Below the pieces are notes generated by a model, which saw only the letters and a program-made list of their open reading frames with translations, ran no database searches and had not been told where the DNA came from. The position numbers and the translations under genes are program-made. From NCBI RefSeq assembly GCF_001905725.1, contig NZ_LIWB01000022.1:84051-148050 (forward strand): DNA of 64,000 nucleotides. The letters run 5' to 3'. This document shows positions 44,259 through 51,855 of this stretch, piece by piece. Positions within the stretch are counted from its first letter, which is position 1; each line of letters opens with the position of its first letter. Source of the stretch: Streptomyces sp. CB02400 (GTDB lineage Bacteria; Actinomycetota; Actinomycetes; Streptomycetales; Streptomycetaceae).

Positions 44259-44719
44259 AGGGCGGCGACCGGACGGTGGACCTGCGCCGGGCCCTGCCCT
44301 CCGACGCCGAGGCCGCGGCCGGTGTCTGGCTGCGGTCCTTCGCCGCCGCGCTGCCGGGCGTGGTCCGGCCCCGGTCCGACGACGAGGTGCGGGACTACTT
44401 CCGGCACGTGCTCATACCCGTGCGGGAGACGTGGGTGGCGGAGACGGCGGGCGGGAACGTGGTCGGTGTGATGGTGCTGGAGGGCGAGGAGCTGGACCAG
44501 CTCTACCTCGCCCCCGAGTGGTGTGGGCACGGAATCGGAGACCGGTTCGTCGCGCTGGCCAAGGAACGCAGCCCCGGAGGGCTCGCGCTGTGGACCTTCC
44601 AGGTCAACGCACCCGCGCGCCGCTTCTACGAGCGGCACGGCTTCACGGCCGTGCGGTGGACGGACGGCTCCGGGAACGAGGAGCGGGAGCCGGACGTGCG
44701 ATACGTGTGGCGGCCGTAG
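44255..44719 (+). CDS. GNAT-family N-acetyltransferase
   Basis: 154-residue GNAT enzyme that would acetylate an amine using acetyl-CoA. Motif A is LDQLYLAPEWCGHGIGDRFV, containing the Q/RxxGxG/A-type pyrophosphate loop as CGHGIG, and motif B is NAPARRFYERHGF. The GTG at 44255 overlaps the ridA stop (GTGA), so both are made from one mRNA. The substrate is unknown. Convergent with the FUSC gene, 18 bp away. The first 13 codons recur in the degenerate copy at 49335. Confidence 0.88.
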   Translation: MKGGDRTVDLRRALPSDAEAAAGVWLRSFAAALPGVVRPRSDDEVRDYFRHVLIPVRETWVAETAGGNVVGVMVLEGEELDQLYLAPEWCGHGIGDRFVALAKERSPGGLALWTFQVNAPARRFYERHGFTAVRWTDGSGNEEREPDVRYVWRP

Positions 44720-44737
44720 ACGGCCGGGCGACGTCGT

Positions 44738-46702
44738 TCACCGTACGGCGCGGTCGTGGCCCGGCGTGAGCCGGACCACGGCATCACCTCGCGCCCGTAC
44801 GCGGGCCGTGAGTTCGTTCAGGTGTTGGATGTGGTGGGGGTCGAGATGGCCGGTGTCGTCGAGGTGGACGGCGCAGGCGGTGATGGTGTCGACGAGGAGT
44901 TCGAGGGTGGCGGCGGTCTCGTCGGTGCCGTGCGCGTGCCGGGCGAGCGGGGGGAGTTCGGCGGAGGCGAGGGCGATGGCCGTACGGGCTTCGGCGAGGG
45001 TGCGGTAGGCCTCGCGGCGCAGGGCCCAGCGGGTGGCGCGGTCGTCGGGGTCGCCGAGTACGTGGTCGAGGTAGGCCTGGGCGGCGCCGGCCGCCTCCGC
45101 GAGCCGGGCGCGGATGGCGGCGCCGCCGCGCTGTCCCGGCAGCGGGAGGTGGCCTGCGACGAGCACGACGGCGCAGGCCAGCAGGGTTTCGCCGATGCGG
45201 CCGACGGAGGCCTGGGGTTCGCCGCCGGCCATCACCAGGGCGAGGACGAGCACGGTGACGACGGCGGTCTGCGCGGCGAAGTGCCGGGCGGCGACGGGGA
45301 TCAGCGCGCCGCTGACCGCGACCAGTGCGACGAGCCCCTCCGGGCGGGGCAGCACGGCGGCGAACCCGGCGAACAGGAGTGCCCCGAGGACGGTTCCGGC
45401 GGCCCGGGACAGGACGCGGGAGGCGAGCGGTCCGAGGTCGGGTTTGACGAGGAAGACGGCGGTGGCGGGCAGCCAGTACCAGTGTTCGTGCTGCCCGTAC
45501 CAGCGGGTGTGGTGCAGGGCCTGGGCGAGGGCGGCGCTCACCCCGAAGCAGAGGGCGACCCGCATCCCGTACTCCCGGCCGCGGGCGCCGAGGACGGTCC
45601 GCAGTGCGGCGGTCCGGGAGCGGTTGCGGCTGTGCAGGTCGCCGCCGCCCTCGCCGTCGCCCCGGTCGAAGGCCTCGGCGGCGCGCAGGAGGGCGTCGTC
45701 GAGGGCGCGCAGGGCGGGGACGGTCCGGGAGGGGGCGGGCAGCGGGCCGGTGGGGGTGTTGCCGCGTACGGCGGTGGCGAGGCGCCTGGGTCCTTCGGCG
45801 GCGCGGGCCGGTACGGGGTCCCCGGCCCAGGCGAGTGCGGTGGCGGCCTCGGCGAGCGGGAGGGCGGCGGCGTACTGGGCGTGCAGCCGGCGTTCGGCGG
45901 AGGAGGAGGCGTAGCGCCGCAGCCGGGGGCCGGCGAGCGCGTCCTGCGCGTGGTCGAGGGCGGCGGTGAGCGCGGCGCGCCGGGCGAGGGCCGACTCCGT
46001 TCCGGCGGCGTCGAGCAGCGCGGCGACGGCGTCGTACACCCCGGCGACGGCGTCCCGTTCCCCGTCGAACCGGAAGGCGAGCCGGGAGCCGGGCAGGGAG
46101 CCAAGCCGGGAGTCAGACCGGAAGCCGAGCCGGAAGCCGGACCGGGAGTCCCCGGCGAGCGAGCCCGGTGTGGGCAGCGCGAGCCGCAGCAGGAGTAGCC
46201 AGGCCGCGCCGGCGAGGAAGGCGAGGGCCCGCTGCCAGCCCGGTTCGGGCAGCGGCATCCCGGCGCCGACGGCGGCGCCGACCAGGAGTTGTGTGCCGAC
46301 GGAGGAGCCGACGGGGCCCAGTGCGCTGACCGCGCCGGCGAGCAGGCCGAGGACGGTCAGCAGGAGGGTGAGGAGTACGGCGGAGACGTGGGCGCCGGTG
46401 TACGTGCCGGTGATCAGTCCGGCCGCGCCGGCGAGTGCGGGGCCGCCGATGCGGCCGATGGAGGCCCGTCGGCTCCCCGGCCGGTCGTTGATCCCGGCGA
46501 ACATGGCGCCGATGGCGGCGACGACGCCGAGCGTGGGCCGCCCGGCGAGGACGGCCGCGAGCAGCAGCGGCCCGCCGCCCAGCGCGCCCCGCGCGACCGC
46601 GCTCCACGGGACCGGTCCGCGCTGGGCGCGCAGGGCGTGGGCCAGCCACGGGGGTACGGCACGGGTCACGGGGCTCCAGTCGTCGCGTCGGGGGCGGGGC
46701 AT
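44738..46702 (-). CDS. FUSC-family membrane protein (aromatic-acid-efflux-like)
   Basis: 654-residue membrane protein with two blocks of about six helices, as in FUSC/AaeB-type proteins. The first block runs from GALGGGPLLLAAVLAGRPTL to LLLLRLALPTPG, and the second from MRVALCFGVSAALAQALHHTR to EHWYWLPATAVFLVKPDLGPLASRVLSRAAGT (core KPDLGPLASRVL) and LLACAVVLVAGHLPL. Both end in cytoplasmic helical regions. FUSC proteins are thought to export aromatic compounds or other weak acids. Between the blocks is a repetitive linker made by a 12-bp tandem array at 46073-46144. Start ATG 46702 has only a weak ribosome site. Confidence 0.82.
   Translation of the reverse strand: MPRPRRDDWSPVTRAVPPWLAHALRAQRGPVPWSAVARGALGGGPLLLAAVLAGRPTLGVVAAIGAMFAGINDRPGSRRASIGRIGGPALAGAAGLITGTYTGAHVSAVLLTLLLTVLGLLAGAVSALGPVGSSVGTQLLVGAAVGAGMPLPEPGWQRALAFLAGAAWLLLLRLALPTPGSLAGDSRSGFRLGFRSDSRLGSLPGSRLAFRFDGERDAVAGVYDAVAALLDAAGTESALARRAALTAALDHAQDALAGPRLRRYASSSAERRLHAQYAAALPLAEAATALAWAGDPVPARAAEGPRRLATAVRGNTPTGPLPAPSRTVPALRALDDALLRAAEAFDRGDGEGGGDLHSRNRSRTAALRTVLGARGREYGMRVALCFGVSAALAQALHHTRWYGQHEHWYWLPATAVFLVKPDLGPLASRVLSRAAGTVLGALLFAGFAAVLPRPEGLVALVAVSGALIPVAARHFAAQTAVVTVLVLALVMAGGEPQASVGRIGETLLACAVVLVAGHLPLPGQRGGAAIRARLAEAAGAAQAYLDHVLGDPDDRATRWALRREAYRTLAEARTAIALASAELPPLARHAHGTDETAATLELLVDTITACAVHLDDTGHLDPHHIQHLNELTARVRARGDAVVRLTPGHDRAVR
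46073..46144 (-). repeat. Six 12-bp tandem repeats inside the FUSC gene
   Basis: Six in-frame 12-bp units, GRAGYCRRRCCG on the plus strand (first unit GAAGGCGAGCCG), encode four-residue steps such as SGFR, LGFR, SDSR, LGSL, PGSR and LAFR. They sit in the loop after the first membrane block. Copy number can change by slippage without breaking the frame. Confidence 0.8.
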
Positions 46703-46844
46703 GCTCGCGGGCGACGGTGACCGGGCAGGAGGAGACGTGCCTTCTACGGTAATCGGTGTGGTGGAAGGGGAGCGAACGGCCGTGTTTCCGTGATGTGACG
46801 ATGCGGGTGGGAGCGGTCCAGCGCCCCGTGGCCTCAGTCGGCGG

Positions 46845-47147
46845 TTACGGGCGGAGCCCTGTCCACCGCCGGAACCGCCCGACCCACTGCCCCTCCAGCC
46901 GCCCGGTGGGACCGGCCCCTTCCCCTTCGCCCGCGTCGAGCGCGGCCGTCCGGGACACTTCCAGCTCCCGCTCGACCTCCTCGACGGCCCCCGGCCGGAA
47001 CCGGCGCCAGACGGTCACCACGCCGTCCCGCGTCTGCTGCCGGCCCTCACCGACGAGCAGCCCCACCAGGGTCGTACCGGCGGTACCGGCCAGTGTGAGC
47101 GGACAGGGATCCGTCGCAGCCCCCGAACGTCCGCAACAATGCCCCAC
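46845..47147 (-). pseudogene. Truncated duplicate of the gene at 51856-52610
   Basis: The minus-strand frame matches the first 75 residues of the protein at 52610: LAGTAGTTLVGLLVGEGRQQ here against PAGTAGTSLVTLLVAEGRQQ there, then TRDGVVTVWRRFRPG and EVERELEVSRTAALDA. Similarity ends at EGQWVGRF, after which the frame runs into unrelated residues and stops. The base aligned with the ATG of the other copy is ACG here, so the start is lost. Nucleotide similarity continues upstream to about 47215, up to the ribosome site of the next gene. The rest of 46703-46844 shows only the FUSC 5' region. Confidence 0.7.
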
Positions 47148-47216
47148 CGTAGCTCAACGCCCGTTGTCCGTAACGTTGTTGACGCTCACGATCGCCCTCA
47201 CGACGAAGGAGGAACG

Positions 47217-47879
47217 ATGCCCGGTTCCTGGCGCCTGTCGGACTCCCAGCACTTCTGCCTGACCCTTTCCCGGAACAGGAGCCCGGAAGAGGTGCTCGCC
47301 CTCTACGGAGCCGACGCGGGCAGCGCCCGCCGGGTGCCCGCGGAGAGCATGCCCGACGCTCCCCCTCGGGGCACGACACTGCGCGCGGGATCACTGGGGG
47401 AATGGTCCTTCTGCGTCGAGTTCGATTACCACATCGGCTGCACGGCCACGGTCATGCGCGACCTGTCGGCGGGGACCGAGACACTGGTCCTGTACCGGAC
47501 GGCGAAGGCACTGGAAATGTTCCGTTACGTGGTCGACGGGCGCGTCGTCGAGCAGTTCGAGCCCGGCTACCCGCCCAGCGCCAGCGGCCGGAGCGCGCAC
47601 GGGTTCGCCCGCAGGACGGAGACGCTCATCTCCACCGGAACGACCCGGAGGGCAGTATGTCTGGAGGTCATGGCCCGGCACACCGGCCACGAACTCACCA
47701 CGGACATACTCCACGGCCCCCTGCTCACCGCGGACGTCGACGAGCCCGACCACGCCGCTCTCCGCCACCCGGACCCGCCGCTGCTGTATCCGGACCGGCC
47801 CTCGAAAAGGTCCCGGCCCCTGGGCCGTCGACTGGGCAGGCTTCTGCCCGGGCCTGGACAGGCGCCGGGCACGCCGTGA
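47217..47879 (+). CDS. Hypothetical protein, DUF6461-like
   Basis: 220-residue soluble protein with GAAGGAGGAACG before its ATG. Its first half resembles the streptomycete DUF6461 type: QHFCLTLSRNRSPEEVLALYGAD, then LGEWSFCVEFDYHIG, ETLVLYRTAKALEMFRYVVDG and QFEPGYPPSASG. The family has no known function; proteins of this kind are common in accessory regions. The C-terminal 35 residues are basic and proline rich. Its ribosome site forms the end of a segment duplicated at about 52.7 kb, where no matching gene follows. Confidence 0.65.
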   Translation: MPGSWRLSDSQHFCLTLSRNRSPEEVLALYGADAGSARRVPAESMPDAPPRGTTLRAGSLGEWSFCVEFDYHIGCTATVMRDLSAGTETLVLYRTAKALEMFRYVVDGRVVEQFEPGYPPSASGRSAHGFARRTETLISTGTTRRAVCLEVMARHTGHELTTDILHGPLLTADVDEPDHAALRHPDPPLLYPDRPSKRSRPLGRRLGRLLPGPGQAPGTP

Positions 47880-47976
47880 CCGGCCGTGTCCGAAAGCCCG
47901 GCAACCTTTCGGGCCGCTGTGACGACCACCGAGTCGGAAGCGTGTGTTCTCCCCCGCACCACGTAAGGACTCATCC

Positions 47977-48933
47977 GTGGCATCCCCCTCCCACCGCCGT
48001 CCGCGCGGCAAGCGGCGCGGCCTCCTGGTCCCGGCCGTAGCCGTGGCCACCGTCGGGCTCCTCATATCGCTGGTCGTCGCCCTCACCCGGGACGGCGGAT
48101 CCGACACCGTGCGGGCCACGGCCGCGTCCGCCACCGGCGTCGACGCCGACGCCCGGCCGAGTGCCTCGCCCACGGCGACCGGGCGGACACCGGAGACAAA
48201 ACCGTCCACCGCGTCCCCGGCCGCCCCGAAGCCCTCCGCGACGACCCCGTCGGCCCGGCCCTCGCGCGGCGCCACCCCCACGACCGCCCCGCGCCCGGCC
48301 TCCGGCGGGGCACCACTGGCGGGACGGATCGAGCCCGGGACCGCCTACAGCGGAGTCGCCACCCACTACGACGCCGGGGATGGCGACGGTGCCTGTCTGT
48401 ACGGTCCGAGCCCCGACCGCATGACCGCGGCGATGAACACCACCGACTACGAGACGTCCAAGGCATGCGGGGCGTACATCCTGGTCCGCGCGGCCGGTGG
48501 CGCCTCCGTGACGGTCCGGATCACCAACGAGTGCCCCGCGCCCTGCGCTCCGGGGCAGCTCGACCTGAGCAGGGAGGCCTTCGCCGAGCTGGCCGGGCTG
48601 TCCGCCGGGAAGATCCCGGTCACGTGGAGCCTCCTCAGCCCCGGCACGTCCGACACCGTCTCGGTCCGCTACAAGACCGGCTCCAGCAGCCACTGGTGCG
48701 GCATCCAGGCGATCGGCCACCGCAATCCGCTGGCCCGCCTTGAGGTCGCCACCGGATCCGGATGGCAGCGGCTGACCCGGACCGAGTACAACTACTTCCT
48801 CTCCCCCGACGGCACCGGCTGCGGCGGCAAGCTGAGGCTCACCGACATCTACGGCCAGGAGCTGACCGTCGACGGCATCCCCGTACGCCCGGACACCGTG
48901 CAGCCGACGCGTGTCCAGTTCGCCCGGCACTGA
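47977..48933 (+). CDS. Secreted expansin-like protein (DPBB plus expansin C-domain)
   Basis: 318-residue exported protein. A basic N-terminus and one membrane helix (GLLVPAVAVATVGLLISLVV) act as a signal anchor. A 90-residue Ser/Thr/Pro/Ala linker follows, then a double-psi beta-barrel (GVATHYDAGDGDGACLYGP, MNTTDYETSKACGAYI, VRITNECPAPCAPGQLDLS) with the conserved Asp and Cys, and a C-terminal domain like expansin D2 (WCGIQAIGHRNPLARLEVA, RLTDIYGQELTVDGI). Bacterial expansins (EXLX1 type) loosen plant or cell-wall polysaccharides without hydrolysis. GTG 47977 follows AAGGAC. Confidence 0.83.
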   Translation: MASPSHRRPRGKRRGLLVPAVAVATVGLLISLVVALTRDGGSDTVRATAASATGVDADARPSASPTATGRTPETKPSTASPAAPKPSATTPSARPSRGATPTTAPRPASGGAPLAGRIEPGTAYSGVATHYDAGDGDGACLYGPSPDRMTAAMNTTDYETSKACGAYILVRAAGGASVTVRITNECPAPCAPGQLDLSREAFAELAGLSAGKIPVTWSLLSPGTSDTVSVRYKTGSSSHWCGIQAIGHRNPLARLEVATGSGWQRLTRTEYNYFLSPDGTGCGGKLRLTDIYGQELTVDGIPVRPDTVQPTRVQFARH

Positions 48934-48957
48934 CAGCACCCGGCCAGGAAAGGAGCC

Positions 48958-49017
48958 CCGGTAGTAAAGCTGGTAGAGCACCATGTCCCAGTCGCTCCCT
49001 GGCCGGTCGGTGCCCTG
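48958..49017 (-). pseudogene. Remnant of a nucleotidyltransferase gene
   Basis: This stretch aligns with 43541-43590 inside the intact nucleotidyltransferase gene (shared GTCCCAGTCGCTC and GGCCGGTCGGTGCCCTG), the part encoding the catalytic DxD motif. Directly after it the sequence jumps to the equivalent of 43766, upstream of ridA: about 175 bp, including the start codon, are deleted. No functional product is possible. Confidence 0.75.
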
Positions 49018-49107
49018 TGAAATACGGATGCGGTGGCTCGGTGTGTCGCACAGGATCGAGGGTTGTCCGTCCTCCCCTTGGACACCTCCCCTTGGATCGG
49101 AGCCCGC

Positions 49108-49323
49108 GTGATTCGGCGCGTCACCGTCCCTGCCCTCTTTCCGCCGCCCGCCTACTCCCACGTCTCCGCCGTCGAGGCGGGGACCAGGCTGGCGTTCCTC
49201 GCCGGGTCGGTTCCGCTGGACGCCGAGGGGGAGCCGGTCGGTGTGGCCTGTCTCGGGTATGCCGGGCAGCTCGTGGAGATCACGGCGACGGCGGTCGTGC
49301 CGGACACCGGCGCCGGCTCGTGA
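49108..49323 (+). pseudogene. RidA copy with a 201-bp in-frame deletion
   Basis: 71 residues: MIRRVTVPALFPPP through EGEPVG joined to VACLGYAGQLVEITATAVV. Compared with the intact ridA at 43842 exactly 67 codons are missing. The deletion ends are the hexamer TCGGTG, present at 43972 and 44173 in the intact copy and once here, as expected for recombination between short repeats. The Rid fold loses its central helix and strands, so it should be inactive, although the frame is open. Confidence 0.8.
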
Positions 49324-49334
49324 GAAGCCGACTC

Positions 49335-49373
49335 GTGAAGGGCGGCGACCGGACGGTACGTCTGCGCAGGGCG
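49335..49373 (+). pseudogene. Remnant of the GNAT gene start
   Basis: GTGAAGGGCGGCGACCGG and the next bases repeat the first 13 codons of the GNAT gene at 44255 (VKGGDRTV-LRRA), then similarity stops just before the end of the MarR gene on the other strand. A short insertion (about 13 bp) separates it from the RidA copy stop. Confidence 0.7.
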
Positions 49374-49395
49374 GGGACGGTCCGGGAGTGGGCGG

Positions 49396-49842
49396 TCACT
49401 CGGACAGTGCCGCCAGTTCCGCGTTGGCGCGCTCGGTGACCAGGGCGAGGACGCGGCCCGCGGCGGCCAGGTCCTCGGCGGGTATCCCGCCCCAGATGCG
49501 GGCGGTGACGGGGGCGGTCTGCGCGCCGACGGCGGCGGTCAGCTCGCGCCCCGCCTCCGTGGGACGGAGGTACGCGCCGTCCGCGACGAGCAGTCGCCTG
49601 TCCAGCAGTACGTCGATGGCGGCGCGGATGTCGGCGGGGTCGGCCTTGACGTCGCCACGGATCCGGGCGACCAGGTCGTCCGGTGTCCGCGGGGCGTCGG
49701 CGGTGACGGCGGCGCGCAGGGTGAGCTGCTGCTGGAACGTGAGGCCGTGCAGGGCGAGGAAGTGCTCCAGGACGCCGCGGGCGGCGTAGTGGGCCCGGCC
49801 GAGGGCGCGGCTGTCGGCGACGGGTGCGGTGGTGGTGGTCAT
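49396..49842 (-). CDS. MarR-like winged-helix regulator
   Basis: 148-residue protein with a MarR-type layout: helical dimerisation ends around a winged helix. Visible parts are HYAARGVLEHFLALHGLTFQQQLTLRA, PRTPDDLVARIRGDVKADPADIRAAIDVL (core DIRAAIDVLLDRRLLV), and the wing LLVADGAYLRPTEAGRELTAAV. Its ATG overlaps the stop of the second MarR gene by 4 nt, so the two are one operon and may form a heterodimer or share an operator. No regulated transporter or enzyme is adjacent; the target is unknown. Confidence 0.8.
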   Translation of the reverse strand: MTTTTAPVADSRALGRAHYAARGVLEHFLALHGLTFQQQLTLRAAVTADAPRTPDDLVARIRGDVKADPADIRAAIDVLLDRRLLVADGAYLRPTEAGRELTAAVGAQTAPVTARIWGGIPAEDLAAAGRVLALVTERANAELAALSE

Positions 49843-50336
49843 GGTGGTGTCCCCTTGGTTCTCTCGTCGGTCGGTGCGGAGGGTGGTGCGAGAGGTACGT
49901 CGAGCAGGGTCGTCAGTTCGTCGGTGAACGCGCGGGTCCGTGGGGCGTCCAGGCCGCCGAGTGGTTCCAGCAGCTGCTGGTGCAGGTTCTGGACCACCTC
50001 GATGGCCTGTCGTGTGACGGTCTGGCCCTGTTCGGTGAGGGTGAGCTGTACGGCGCGGGGGTCGCGGGGGTCTCGGGTGCGGTCGATCAGGCCGGCTGCT
50101 TCCAGGGTGCGGGCCAGCTTTGAGACGTACAGCGCTTCCATGCCGGTGTGGTCGGCGAGCCGGCGCTGGCTGGGGCGTTCACCGGTGCGCTGCATGCCGT
50201 GCAGCGACGCGACCAGGGAGTACTGGGCGTGGGTGAGGCCCAGGGGGGCGACTGCTCGGTCGACTGCGACGCGCCACTTGTTGGCGAGGCGCCATACCAG
50301 GAAGCCGGGCGTGGAACCCGGTGAACCCTTGCTCAT
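49839..50336 (-). CDS. MarR-family transcriptional regulator
   Basis: 165-residue MarR protein with the standard fold: FLVWRLANKWRVAVDRAVAP in helix 1, GLTHAQYSLVASLHGM, the recognition region SQRRLADHTGMEALYVSKLARTLEAAG (core ALYVSKLARTLEAAGLI), and the wing IDRTRDPRDPRAVQLTLTEQG with the DxRDxR motif. It is the first gene of a two-gene operon with another MarR-like gene. The start is ATG 50336, 3 bp from a repeat-rich operator candidate, which predicts autorepression. Confidence 0.92.
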   Translation of the reverse strand: MSKGSPGSTPGFLVWRLANKWRVAVDRAVAPLGLTHAQYSLVASLHGMQRTGERPSQRRLADHTGMEALYVSKLARTLEAAGLIDRTRDPRDPRAVQLTLTEQGQTVTRQAIEVVQNLHQQLLEPLGGLDAPRTRAFTDELTTLLDVPLAPPSAPTDERTKGTPP

Positions 50337-50339
50337 GCC

Positions 50340-50378
50340 AAATAGAGTACATGGCTACTATGCGCATGACTACTATTT
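50340..50378 (-). promoter_or_regulatory. MarR operator/promoter candidate with ATAGTAG repeats
   Basis: On the minus strand AAATAGTAG, 8 nt, ATAGTAG, then TACTCTATTT. The outer AAATAG/CTATTT arms are inverted and the two ATAGTAG units are direct repeats. TACTCT could be a -10 lying 7 nt before the ATG, again suggesting a leaderless message. The region is AT-rich for this genome. Confidence 0.5.
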
Positions 50379-50446
50379 CCGGGCGATCACGCCAGTGCCC
50401 CGTGACCCATGTTCAGCGGTCACGGGGCACTGCGGTGCTCTTCGCC

Positions 50447-50659
50447 CTACGCGGTGTGCCGAGCGGCGAACCCGATGAACCCCGCCCACGCCTCCGGCGC
50501 GAGGCTGACCATCGGCCCCACCTTGTCCTTCGAGTCACGCACGTGCGCCGCGCCCAGCCATGAGGCGACCTCGACGCATTCGCCGCCCTCGCCGCTGCTG
50601 TAGCTGCTCTTGGTCCAGGCCGACTCGGGCACGATCCCGACAGAGTCTTCGACGCTCAT
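50447..50659 (-). CDS. DUF397 protein
   Basis: 70-residue DUF397 protein of normal size. The family pattern is WTKSSYSSGEGGECVEVASW, then HVRDSKDKVGPMVSLAPEAW and FIGFAARHTA. Its ATG overlaps the stop of the XRE-DUF5753 gene by 4 nt, giving the usual coupled pair in which DUF397 is the small partner protein. This is the second such pair in the window, after the one at 35709-36863. Confidence 0.92.
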   Translation of the reverse strand: MSVEDSVGIVPESAWTKSSYSSGEGGECVEVASWLGAAHVRDSKDKVGPMVSLAPEAWAGFIGFAARHTA

Positions 50660-51527
50660 GTCTCCCCTGGCAACTTCTCAACGAGGGCCAGCGATTCACG
50701 CGGACTGAGCGCTGCCGCCCGGAGGAGCCCGTACTGCTCTTCAAGCTCCCGGACGACCTTGCGCTCCGTGTAGAGGCGGCTGTCCTTGTGCACCTCTGCA
50801 TAGCCGGTCCTCTGCCCTTCCGCCGTCTCGATCGACTCGATCAAGGTGAACGGACCAGACAAGCCAGCGTGCTCCTCCCGCTCCGTAGGCATCACCTGGA
50901 TCTCGACGTTCCGCCTGTGGCCGTGGAGCAGGATCTGCTCCGACTCTCCCCGCGTCACGCCCCGGCCGCCAAGGGGGCGACGCAGTACTGACTCCTCGAT
51001 CACGAAGCTGATGATCGGCACCGGTGTCCGACCGAAGATCTCCTGTCGGGCCAGCCGAGCCACAACGCGCTGCTCGACGGTCTCCGCGTCCAGCAGCGGG
51101 CGCCTCGTCGTGAACACCGCGCGGGCGTACTCCTCCGTCTGCAACAGGCCAGGTACAGCCTGGTTGGCGTACACGTGGAGGACAACCGCCTGCGCCTCCG
51201 ACCTGGCCGCATCCCGAAAGAACGCCGGATACTGAGCCCGCGCCACCTCCTCCTTCCCCGCCTTCAACAACCCACCCGCGTCGAGCAGTTCATCCGCGTT
51301 GTCGATGAACTTGGGCGGCGGAATCCGCCTCCCCCGCTCAAACGAAGCAATCGTCGACGCGGAGTACCCCACCCTGCTCCCCAGGGTCGCCCGATCCAGC
51401 CCCGCCCGCTCCCTGCACAGCTTCAACTGCCGCCCGAAGACGTGCAGAAGGCCTCCTGCTCCTGCCCGTCCACCTGCTGCCGCTGTCCCTCCACGTCCGG
51501 CACCTCCCGTACGTACTCGCCGAACAC
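50656..51527 (-). CDS. XRE-family HTH regulator with DUF5753 domain, probable 1-bp frameshift near the start
   Basis: HTH part HVFGRQLKLCRERAGLDRAT and YSASTIASFERGRRIPPP, then DUF5753 (VVLHVYANQAVPGLLQTEEY, EESVLRRPLGGRGV, HAGLSGPFTLIES). The main frame is open but has no sensible ATG/GTG start near the HTH. In the neighbouring frame a GTG at 51527 begins VFGEYVREVPDVEGQ...QEQEA, typical for this family. Adding one base near 51451 joins the two (EA-LLHVFG) into a 290-residue protein. So either a 1-bp deletion or a sequencing error has split it, or translation starts at CTG 51447. Paired with DUF397 downstream. Confidence 0.7.
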
Positions 51528-51680
51528 CCCGCTCAGTCGTCGCGCACGCGACCAACCGGCCCCGCGAAGCCCCCGTCACGGTCCACCCCGTGTACAAGGC
51601 CCACGACATCGACGTACAGCAACCGCCGGTCAGTGCGTCACGCCTGTTCAACGTTACGCACGGTTCGCCACCGTTACCCC

Positions 51681-51845
51681 ATGAAGTCGGCGACTCCCCC
51701 GCAAAGGCGCACGCCCCACCCGACCCGCACGTTCGCGATGCAGTTCACCTCGACCCCGCGAGGCGCCCGCCTGGCCCGCCGGCTGGTCTCGCACCGCCTG
51801 CACGCCTGGGGCCACGTCTACACCTCAGGGGTCCTCTCGGGAAGT
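51681..51845 (+). pseudogene. N-terminal remnant of an ATP-binding (GHKL, anti-sigma-like) gene
   Basis: ATG 51681 begins MKSATPPQRRTPHPTRTFAM, then FTSTPRGARLARRLVSHRLH and AWGHVYTSG. This is the typical N-terminus of the small ATP-binding proteins that stand divergent to XRE/DUF397 pairs. The frame then leaves the family before the N box and ends at 51902 in unrelated residues. The gene is therefore truncated to about 50 codons, at the junction with the hypothetical pseudogene on the other strand. The rest of 51528-51855 holds the divergent promoter region. Confidence 0.6.
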
Positions 51846-51855
51846 GACGAGAAAC

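Noticed and set aside
48920..48940. CACTGACAG after the expansin-like gene as a sixth RecA-NDp promoter
   Set aside because: No TAnnnT occurs at the 8-nt spacing; the match is simply the stop codon context.
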